This document shows, in pieces, positions 57,532 to 64,000 of a stretch of 64,000 nucleotides of DNA; the stretch's first letter is position 1; every line of letters starts with the position of its first letter. The DNA is from Chloroflexota bacterium (GTDB taxonomy: Bacteria > Chloroflexota > Anaerolineae > J036 > Brachytrichaceae): contig JAJYKL010000003.1 in assembly GCA_021788625.1 (NCBI GenBank), forward strand, positions 39,941 through 103,940. The letters run 5' to 3'. The notes under the pieces are model-generated. The model ran no database searches, was not told the origin of the DNA, and worked only from the letters and a program-made list of their open reading frames with translations. The position numbers and the translations under genes were made by a program.

Positions 57532-59018
57532 GCGAGGTACTGGATCGCGTAAGTGAGGTGCTGGATCAATCCAACGAACGCCGCATGGGGCACGGCGGTC
57601 AGGAGGTTATCGGCGTCTCACGTATCGATGGCCCTATCGTCATTGTGGAAGGAGCGGGGAACGTCGGCTACGATGAAGTGGTCGAGGTGATCGATGCGCA
57701 AGGCCAGCGACGACGTGGCCGCGTCCTGGAAGTGGGTGAGAATACGGCTGCTGTGCAGGTCTTCGGCGGCACCACCGGCCTCTCGATTGATGGGACTCGT
57801 GTGCGCTTCCTGGGGCAGCCGCTTCGCATCCCCGTGGCGGAAGAAATGCTGGGACGCGTCTTCGATAGCATGGGCCAGCCCATTGACGGAGGACCGATGC
57901 CGTTGACTGACCGCCATGCTGATGTCAATGGCCAGCCAATCAACCCGACGGCGCGCGTCTACCCTCGCGACTACATCCAGACGGGCATATCGGCCATCGA
58001 CGGGATGAATACCCTGCTGCGTGGCCAGAAACTGCCACTCTTCTCTGGATCAGGCATGACGCACGACCAACTCGCGGCCCAAATCGTACGCCAGGCCACG
58101 CTGGGTGTACCGGCAGGCCAACGCGGCAGCGAAGGCGCCAGCGCCACGAGCACCGAACAGTTCGCGATTGTTTTCTGCGCAATGGGTGTGAAACACGACG
58201 TGGCCGCCTACTTCCGCGAGTCATTCTCGCAGAGTGGCGCTCTGACCCGCGTGGCAATGTTCCTGAATCTGGCCGACGACCCGCCGGTGGAGCGCCTGGT
58301 TACACCACGCTCGGCACTCACCCTGGCCGAATTTCTGGCCTTTGAGCGCCAGATGCATGTGCTGGTCGTCCTTACCGACATGACCAACTATGGCGAGGCT
58401 TTGCGCCAGATTTCGAATGTGCGCGGCGAGGTGCCCAGCCGTAAGGGCTATCCAGGCTACCTCTACAGCGACCTGGCTTCCATGTATGAGCGCACTGGAC
58501 GCATCCGTACCAGCGAGGGGTCCATCACGCAGATTCCCATCCTCACCATGCCCAACGACGACATCACGCACCCCATGCCAGACCTGACCGGGTACATCAC
58601 CGAAGGCCAGATCGTGCTCAGTCGGGACCTCATGCAGCAGGGAGTCTATCCTCCCATCTCCGTGTTGCCCAGCCTTTCGCGATTGATGAAGGACGGCATT
58701 GGCGAGGGGCGTACTCGTGCTGATCACAGTCACTGGTCTGCACAGCTTTACGCCTCCTACGCACATGTGCAGAACGTTCGCTCGCTTGCATCGGTCATCG
58801 GCGAGGAAGAGCTCTCCACGGTAGATCAGCAATACCTGGCGTTCGGCGGGTCGTTCGAGCGCGAGTTCGTCAGCCAGGGGTTGACCGAGAACCGCACCAT
58901 CGACGAGACACTGGACATTGGTTGGCGCCTGCTCTCCATGCTTCCGAAGGAGGAACTCACCCGCGTGAGCGAAGGCGAGATCAAGAAGTATTACCGGGAG
59001 GCTCATGCCGCGCATTAA
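57528..59018 (+). CDS. V/A-type ATPase regulatory subunit B
   Basis: 496 aa non-catalytic nucleotide-binding homologue. The region corresponding to Walker A is degenerate ([19 protein letters not shown]), as is normal for B subunits. [34 protein letters not shown] is the family block. About 20 extra residues ([19 protein letters not shown]) precede the usual start. It overlaps subunit D by 14 bases. Confidence 0.96.
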   Translation: MSEVLDRVSEVLDQSNERRMGHGGQEVIGVSRIDGPIVIVEGAGNVGYDEVVEVIDAQGQRRRGRVLEVGENTAAVQVFGGTTGLSIDGTRVRFLGQPLRIPVAEEMLGRVFDSMGQPIDGGPMPLTDRHADVNGQPINPTARVYPRDYIQTGISAIDGMNTLLRGQKLPLFSGSGMTHDQLAAQIVRQATLGVPAGQRGSEGASATSTEQFAIVFCAMGVKHDVAAYFRESFSQSGALTRVAMFLNLADDPPVERLVTPRSALTLAEFLAFERQMHVLVVLTDMTNYGEALRQISNVRGEVPSRKGYPGYLYSDLASMYERTGRIRTSEGSITQIPILTMPNDDITHPMPDLTGYITEGQIVLSRDLMQQGVYPPISVLPSLSRLMKDGIGEGRTRADHSHWSAQLYASYAHVQNVRSLASVIGEEELSTVDQQYLAFGGSFEREFVSQGLTENRTIDETLDIGWRLLSMLPKEELTRVSEGEIKKYYREAHAAH

Positions 59019-59631
59019 CGTTCCCCCAACACGTTCCAGCTTGCTGCGTGTCAGGCAGGACCTGCGCTTCGCACGGGAAGGCTACGAGATTTTGGACCGC
59101 AAACGGGAACAACTGACTGCCGAGCTTATCCCTCTGGCACACAATGCAGAGGTGATCCAGCAGGAAGTGTGGAAGTTACTGGAGGCAGCCTACGGCGCTC
59201 TGGCTGAGGCCCGGTTGACCATGGGCCAGGAGCGAGTCGAGTGGGCAGCTCTGGCGGTGCACAAGACCGTAGACGTGCAACTCAAATTTCGCGGAGTCAT
59301 GGGCGTCTCAATTCCCGTCATCAGGGCGCATGGCAGCCCTCCCGAGATGCCCTATAGCCTGGGCGAAACATCGGCGACTTTGGATGAGGCCAGTGCCGCC
59401 TTCCGTGCAGTGCTGGCAAAACTACCAGAACTCGCTGAGCTCATGACATCGGTATGGCGACTTGCCGGTGAATTACGCAAGACGCAAAGACGGGTGAACG
59501 CCCTGCAGTATATTTTCATACCTGAATATGAAGAGACTGTCACCTTCATCCAGGGTGTGCTCGAGGAACGCGAGCGCGAAGACGTCTTCCGCCTGAAGTT
59601 ACTAAAGAATCGGACAGCCAAGCGGGTATAA
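59005..59631 (+). CDS. V/A-type ATPase subunit D (central shaft)
   Basis: 208 aa rotor-shaft subunit made of two long helices at the termini. The N-terminal [20 protein letters not shown] and the C-terminal [20 protein letters not shown] are diagnostic. It is the last gene of the operon; no clear intrinsic terminator is seen in the 129 bases before the convergent HEAT-repeat gene. Confidence 0.94.
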   Translation: MPRINVPPTRSSLLRVRQDLRFAREGYEILDRKREQLTAELIPLAHNAEVIQQEVWKLLEAAYGALAEARLTMGQERVEWAALAVHKTVDVQLKFRGVMGVSIPVIRAHGSPPEMPYSLGETSATLDEASAAFRAVLAKLPELAELMTSVWRLAGELRKTQRRVNALQYIFIPEYEETVTFIQGVLEEREREDVFRLKLLKNRTAKRV

Positions 59632-59760
59632 CCGGGTAGGCTGCCAGTCCATCTCGAATGCAGAGTTGATACTCCAGACTGGTGGGGATCCCGCCGCATT
59701 GCATGTTGCGATGCCGCGTAATAACGAGGTCGAGCGTTTTCCCTGCGACTCAACGCCCTA

Positions 59761-60180
59761 TCAGCGCAAGTTGTGATTGCCTACCAATCGCAGCAGTCGA
59801 TCCGCCTCCTGCATGGCCTGCAGGTCAGAGGCAGGACCTTTTAGAGCCTGCATTAAAGGGAACGCCTGCTGATAGAGAGCCGCGTCGGCAAGGTGACGAA
59901 GTACATGATAGGCTCCCCTTAACAAACGCGCGTCGCCGGCACGTTCGTGATCGGCCAGAGCGTGACACACCTCTACCACAGCCGGCTCGCCCATGCGTGC
60001 CAAACCTTCAGCCGCCGCCCAGGCCACACCCGAGTCATCGTCTTGTAGAGCTTTTACCAACCGGACAATCGCTTTGGTATTAGGGTGGGTCTGCAGGTAA
60101 TGACCGGCCATCTCGCGCTCGATGTCGGAGCGGTTCTGGTCGTCCAAAATCGTGAGTGCCTGCTCTACAGACGTGATCAT
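59761..60180 (-). CDS. HEAT-repeat protein
   Basis: 139 aa, all-helical, with two or three HEAT-like repeats: RLVKALQDDDSGVAWAAAEGLARMGEPAVVEVCHAL is the best unit, followed by LLRGAYHVLRHLAD. GGAG lies eight bases before ATG 60180. Such proteins serve as binding scaffolds, and no enzyme motif is present. It is convergent with the V/A-ATPase operon; a functional link is not shown. Confidence 0.8.
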   Translation of the reverse strand: MITSVEQALTILDDQNRSDIEREMAGHYLQTHPNTKAIVRLVKALQDDDSGVAWAAAEGLARMGEPAVVEVCHALADHERAGDARLLRGAYHVLRHLADAALYQQAFPLMQALKGPASDLQAMQEADRLLRLVGNHNLR

Positions 60181-60383
60181 TAAGGTCTCCTTTGCCTAGT
60201 TGTGACAACGACTTCTCTTATGCCACTTTCCATTACTGATTCAACCCAATTCGGGCTATTCCCTTTAGGAGATCATTTCCATTTGGCTTGAGCTTCCACA
60301 ATGGAGTTAGTGCGGCATTATACCATCCACACCATGCTGTGTGCGTCGAGTTTTTAACGTACCTAAAAGTTACTGCCAATGAG

Positions 60384-60908
60384 TTAACCACCTGCACCTT
60401 TACGTTGTAACAGGCCAACGCCGTAGAATTCATACGACGCGGCACGGTCAGGCACGTCAACCACGTGCACAGTGAAACGACAGGGCAGTCCATTATTGGG
60501 GCAGTGCGTGGTCCACCAGTTGCGATAGGCATTGGCATAGGCCGCACGCAACCGCTCGACCTCTCGCTGGTATCCAGCCGGGTCCACCAGTGGGTTCACA
60601 CCTTTGGGCTGGCAACCAAATACATGCATCTCGATGAAGTCCACTTCGCTGAGTGACTGGCAAATTCCGGCATCACGCAACCATTTTTCCCAGCATGCAA
60701 ATACGAGCGGAATTTCGCGCTCGGGATCCATCGTGACGAGCGCGTCCAGATTTAGCACCCCTTTGGCGGAGTAACCTCCTGTGAGTCCGGCGAAGTGAAT
60801 ACGCAGATCACCATCAGGCTGCGCTTCAGTAACAAGATTCGACAAGACTGGCGAGTCGCCTTCGGAATAGTAAGTGACCTTGCCGTGCTGCTTGACGTTA
60901 AATGCCAT
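60384..60908 (-). CDS. Hypothetical protein, 174 aa
   Basis: No family recognised. GGAGGCACC before ATG 60908 supports a real gene. The sequence is soluble and mixed alpha/beta: KQHGKVTYYSEGDSPVLSNL, then HFAGLTGGYSAKGVLNLDAL, a Cys/Trp-containing FACWEKWLRDAG and a C-terminal half with WWTTHCPNNGLPC. Three of its five cysteines lie in DAGIC, GCQPKG and THC, but spacing does not match a known metal site. It is divergent from the next small gene across a palindrome-rich region. Confidence 0.65.
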   Translation of the reverse strand: MAFNVKQHGKVTYYSEGDSPVLSNLVTEAQPDGDLRIHFAGLTGGYSAKGVLNLDALVTMDPEREIPLVFACWEKWLRDAGICQSLSEVDFIEMHVFGCQPKGVNPLVDPAGYQREVERLRAAYANAYRNWWTTHCPNNGLPCRFTVHVVDVPDRAASYEFYGVGLLQRKGAGG

Positions 60909-61215
60909 GGTGCCTCCAATGCATTAGTACATTGTGCCGAGTTTCGTACAGGCCAGAGGCACTGTACACCGGCTTGATAGATACGCGGTTTATACAATCC
61001 TTATATAACATAAGTCATCATGGTAACTAACACAAATATGTGATAAATTTCACATATCAGTTGTGATGTTTATTACTAGCGGTTTACACACTATGTGTTA
61101 ACAACTATTCAGACGATCCGAGTAATCGTTAAGGTTCGCTACCATCAATACTGGTAATAGCTTTCCAGAATGATAGCGGACTACCAACATAGCCTGATAG
61201 CTAGGGAGCGTTTCC
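60909..61215. promoter_or_regulatory. AT-rich divergent regulatory region with two palindromes
   Basis: The gap between two unrecognised genes is much more AT-rich than its surroundings. It holds an exact TGTGA-N6-TCACA palindrome (61,039-61,054), with arms that extend to 8 bp (61,036-61,057). That is the classical CRP/FNR-family half-site pattern. A second near-palindrome, GTTTACACA-CTA-TGTGTTAAC (61,082-61,102), has one mismatch in nine. No protein gene is seen. Confidence 0.55.
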
Positions 61216-61644
61216 ATGACGATATCGCCCTCCCGTTCAAAGGACCGCCTTTCGAAAATGCTCAATCGAGTGGGAGCTTGGCTCTTGGGCACCGGCCAGA
61301 GTCAACCACCGTCTGGCACCGATGAGCCAGTCGAACTCACCCAACAACTCATAGCACTTTCGGAGCGCTCAAACTCGCTTGCCCAGAACAGGACGCTGGT
61401 ACTTGATGTCCAGCCCGCGAGCCGAACGCCCATACGTGACTTGAACCGCCGCACCATCGACTCCGAGCAATACGGAGGCGCCAATCTGGTGACACGGATC
61501 CGGCCACCGAGTGTCGAGGCGAGCGCCTATCCGTCTCGTGCAACTCCCAGGGAGGTGTGGGTCTATCCTTCGTCGGTGGACCCTACGCCGGTCTGGTACA
61601 GAGTAGCCGGGTACGAAGATAAGTCTCAAAAACCACAGGATTGA
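61216..61644 (+). CDS. Hypothetical protein, 142 aa
   Basis: No family recognised. ATG 61216 has CTAGGGAGCG upstream. The protein is polar, Ser/Pro/Arg-rich and probably largely disordered, with one short amphipathic stretch (KMLNRVGAWLLGTGQ). The C-terminus has REVWVYPSSVDPTPVWYRV. A good intrinsic terminator follows 26 bases after the stop, which supports it as an expressed single gene. Confidence 0.6.
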   Translation: MTISPSRSKDRLSKMLNRVGAWLLGTGQSQPPSGTDEPVELTQQLIALSERSNSLAQNRTLVLDVQPASRTPIRDLNRRTIDSEQYGGANLVTRIRPPSVEASAYPSRATPREVWVYPSSVDPTPVWYRVAGYEDKSQKPQD

Positions 61645-61670
61645 CCCGCTCCCAAGCCTGGCACCTGCGC

Positions 61671-61735
61671 GCCGCTATACCTGCGTCCACACACCCGTGT
61701 GTATTTCGCAGGTGTGACGGCGTTTTTATTTCCGT
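61671..61735 (+). terminator. Intrinsic terminator after the 142-aa gene
   Basis: CGCCG (61,671-61,675) pairs with CGGCG (61,719-61,723), and CCTGCG (61,681-61,686) with CGCAGG (61,708-61,713). The ACACAC/GTGTGT tip gives a long, slightly interrupted stem. TTTTTATTT follows directly. Confidence 0.8.
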
Positions 61736-61971
61736 CTCAATTAATAACCCCATCTGGAGCGTTCGGTGTCCGTGTAGATATTAGAAACCTGGCAGTGAGA
61801 GCCTGGATCGCTGCAAGTCTTGCTGTAAACCATAACCACGATTCCTGCCAGCATGACGACCTGATCGTTCCTCCGCTGGAGGCTGGTCCGGTTGAGGTCA
61901 TAACATGAAGGATGATACTCGGTGCATCCTGCCGATTAAGGGATATCTCGTTTTCGGATGACGGAAGAACA
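61736..61971. other. Intergenic stretch before the MBL/lamin-tail gene
   Basis: About 235 bases with no credible gene on either strand. It should carry the promoter of the following secreted protein, but I cannot pick a clear -35/-10 pair. Confidence 0.4.
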
Positions 61972-63189
61972 ATGAAACGCATCTTTGCACTCTTATCGAT
62001 TGTGCTTGCGTTTTACGCCGCTAGCATGGTGGCGAGTATCGCCCGAGCTTCCACCACGTTCGTTGCTGGTGGCTCGGATCTGACGGTTACCTTCGTCGAT
62101 GTCGGTCAGGGCGATGCCGCACTCTTGCACGACACCGCTGGCTGCAACGTTCTCATTGACGGGGGCGACACTGCTGCGGGTTCTAGCGTGGTCGACGCGC
62201 TGCACTCCCAAAAGGTGAGCCAGGTGGACACTATGGTGGCCACCCACGCCGACAGTGACCACGTCGGTGGTCTGATTGCCGTGCTGCAAACAAGCGATAT
62301 CTCGGTGACGCAGGTGCTCTACAATGGTCATGGTGATCCCACCTCTGCTACCTGGAATGCCTTCGCCACTGCAGTGGCGAGTCGGGGACTTACCCTGACC
62401 GTCGTGCACTATCCCGCTGTCTACTCCTGGTGCACTATTACTGCTCAAGTATTGAACCCGGATCCCGCTGTGCCTTTCAGCGACGACAACGATGCCTCAG
62501 TGGTTCTGCTGGTCCGGCACGGTACCGAACGCTATCTTTTCACCGGTGATATCTCCGACGGTGTGGATGTTGACGTCATCTCGCGCGCCGCCCAAGCTTC
62601 ACTGCCTGTTGACGTCCTCAAGGTCAGCCACCATGGCAGTCAATATGCAACGAGCGCGGGGTTCCTGTCGCTGGCCTTGCCCAGGGTTGCTGTGATCTCA
62701 GTTGGTCCCAATCCCTATGGGCATCCGGCGACCGAAACACTGCAACGGTTGGGTGACATCGGCGCACAGGTATACCGCACCGATCTGTCAGGCACGATCA
62801 CATTGAGCGATTCGGCATTCTTCACTTATTTCGCCTACCTTCCGTTAGTCACGGTACCAGCCAGTGATCTGCACATCACTACTCTGAGTGGTCAGACCAC
62901 ACCGGAGTATGTAGTCCTGTCGAACACCGGTACCGGTGCGCAGAACCTGACCGGTTGGACACTGGTGTCGATAGTCGGTTCGCAGATCTATACATTTCCA
63001 GATGGCTACCGGTTGGAGGCTGGGGCCCAGGTACGGATTGAGAGCTATACCGGTGCAGTGCATAATCCGCCAAGTGTCCTGCTATGGGATACGAAAGCCA
63101 TCTGGAACAACACCGGCGATAAAGCGGAGCTGCGCAATGCGGTTGGTGAAGTAGTGAGCAGCGCCTGCTATGGCAATGCCTGTCCATGA
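61972..63189 (+). CDS. Secreted metallo-beta-lactamase-fold hydrolase with lamin-tail domain
   Basis: 405 aa from ATG 61972 (MKRIFALLS). A signal peptide ends near IARAS. The MBL domain resembles the C-terminal domain of the competence protein ComEC: VTFVDVGQGDAALL, the metal site THADSDHVGG (His92, Asp94, Asp96, His97), LFTGDIS and KVSHHGSQYATS. Residues about 305-405 form a lamin-tail (LTD) domain (EYVVLSNTGTGAQNLTGW). There are no ComEC channel helices. This points to an extracellular phosphodiesterase or nuclease; the substrate is not shown. Confidence 0.87.
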   Translation: MKRIFALLSIVLAFYAASMVASIARASTTFVAGGSDLTVTFVDVGQGDAALLHDTAGCNVLIDGGDTAAGSSVVDALHSQKVSQVDTMVATHADSDHVGGLIAVLQTSDISVTQVLYNGHGDPTSATWNAFATAVASRGLTLTVVHYPAVYSWCTITAQVLNPDPAVPFSDDNDASVVLLVRHGTERYLFTGDISDGVDVDVISRAAQASLPVDVLKVSHHGSQYATSAGFLSLALPRVAVISVGPNPYGHPATETLQRLGDIGAQVYRTDLSGTITLSDSAFFTYFAYLPLVTVPASDLHITTLSGQTTPEYVVLSNTGTGAQNLTGWTLVSIVGSQIYTFPDGYRLEAGAQVRIESYTGAVHNPPSVLLWDTKAIWNNTGDKAELRNAVGEVVSSACYGNACP

Positions 63190-63229
63190 CCTGAGGTTAA
63201 AATAACGGGCTGGTCGGAGAAGGGCCTGA

Positions 63230-64000
63230 GTGAAAACATTTCAAGATAGAGTGGCTGTAATCACTGGTGCGGCCAGTGGCATCGGACGGGCGCTGGCTGA
63301 GCGCGCTGCTGGACAGGGCATGCGAGTCGTATTGGCTGACGTGAATGCGGTAGACCTGCTGGAGACGGAAGTTGCGCTTCGTGCCAGGGGAGCACAGGTG
63401 CTGGCCGTACGCACCGACGTTTCACAGCGAGCCGACATAGAAGCATTGGCTCAGCAAACGCTCAAGGCATTCGGAACCGTGCACCTGCTCATCAATAATG
63501 CTGGCGTGATTGCCGGCACCACGGCATGGGACAGCACACCGCAAGACTGGGAGTGGGTGCTGAACGTAAACGTTTGGGGCGTCATCCACGCTGTCGGTGT
63601 ATTCGTGCCGCTCATGCTGGCGCAGAATGACGCTGGTTACGAGGGACACATCGTCAATATCGCCTCGGCCACGGCGTTGATCTCCAACAACCCGGTAGCT
63701 CCCTATACACTGAGCAAGCACGCCGTGCTTGGGTTAGCGGAGAATCTACGTTACGCGCTGGCGCAACGCACGGACAGGTTGCAGGTGTCGGTGGTGTGCC
63801 CAGGCTGGGTGAGGACGCGCATCATAGACGCTGCACGCAATCGACCTGCCGTGCTGAGCAATCCTGCGACCGACGTCCGTCAAGCCTGGCGCATCGCGTC
63901 ACCTCCATTCCATCCGGCGCGTGAGATGGCGCAGTCACCTGAGCAGGTGGCTGAGACAGTGTTCAACGGCATCGCCGCCAACCGGTTCTATATCGTCACC
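63230..64000 (+). CDS. SDR-family NAD(P)-dependent oxidoreductase (3' end cut by window)
   Basis: 257 codons are visible from a GTG start at 63230, and the frame is still open at the right edge. The Rossmann signature VAVITGAASGIGRALAE and HLLINNAGV are present, as are the catalytic Ser in NIASATALI and YTLSK (Tyr-x3-Lys). The PGWVRTRI block follows, as in classical short-chain dehydrogenases. The start lies 40 bases after the previous stop; no ATG fits the N-terminus. The substrate is not predictable. Confidence 0.9.
   Translation, partial: MKTFQDRVAVITGAASGIGRALAERAAGQGMRVVLADVNAVDLLETEVALRARGAQVLAVRTDVSQRADIEALAQQTLKAFGTVHLLINNAGVIAGTTAWDSTPQDWEWVLNVNVWGVIHAVGVFVPLMLAQNDAGYEGHIVNIASATALISNNPVAPYTLSKHAVLGLAENLRYALAQRTDRLQVSVVCPGWVRTRIIDAARNRPAVLSNPATDVRQAWRIASPPFHPAREMAQSPEQVAETVFNGIAANRFYIVT

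Overview
The window is one contiguous piece of a bacterial chromosome of moderately high GC, with dense, well-spaced operons on both strands. Its gene content points to Chloroflexota or a close relative, from context rather than from a marker gene. It holds a full-type bacterial complex I operon that includes the NuoE/F/G input module, a nine-gene V/A-type ATPase operon, a decarboxylase of the mevalonate type with the KYWGN variant, and a 23-bp repeat built on GTGAGCTTGTCGAAC. I see no rRNA, tRNA, CRISPR array, phage or insertion sequence.

Layout. (1) 1-11,880, minus strand: nuoA-B-C-D-E-F-G-H-I-J-K-L, plus the first 12 codons of nuoM running off the left edge. (2) 11,881-12,477: no confident gene, possibly a decayed one. 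(3) 12,478-26,664: mixed catabolic and accessory genes. These are a fumarylacetoacetate-hydrolase-family protein, an ADP-ribosylglycohydrolase/GH3 glycosidase pair, a UroD-family protein, an aldo/keto reductase, a mevalonate-pathway decarboxylase, a hydantoinase-type ATP hydrolase, a Tat-exported DUF362 lipoprotein and an unrecognised 343-aa protein. (4) 26,729-33,494: two two-component systems (a NarL/PAS-kinase pair on minus, an OmpR/HAMP-kinase pair on plus), then a secreted phosphodiester glycosidase and a secreted PepSY protein. (5) 33,586-40,886, minus: an internally deleted undecaprenyl-diphosphatase, a cation P-type ATPase with a ChrB-type gene, a GT2 glycosyltransferase and a GT39-like membrane protein. 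(6) 40,976-44,088: a class II aldolase-family protein, a secreted esterase and a nitroreductase. (7) 44,212-50,148, minus: a five-gene oligopeptide/oligosaccharide-type ABC importer. (8) 50,569-59,631, plus: the V/A-ATPase operon. (9) 59,761-64,000: a HEAT-repeat protein, two unrecognised small proteins, a secreted metallo-beta-lactamase/lamin-tail protein and an SDR gene cut by the right edge.

How the parts fit. Complex I generates ion-motive force, and the V/A-ATPase either uses it or builds it. The ABC importer, GH3 enzyme, ADP-ribosylglycohydrolase-like protein, aldo/keto reductase and aldolase suggest scavenging of glycosides or oligomers. The stretch 29-34 kb has a cell-envelope theme.

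The most notable non-coding signal is a set of 11-bp-period TTCAY direct repeats. They lie upstream of the OmpR-type regulator, the phosphodiester glycosidase and the PepSY gene. In each case a -10-like hexamer sits at exactly the same offset, so the three promoters look like one small regulon. A second clear signal is a pair of near-palindromic operators bracketing the ChrB promoter.
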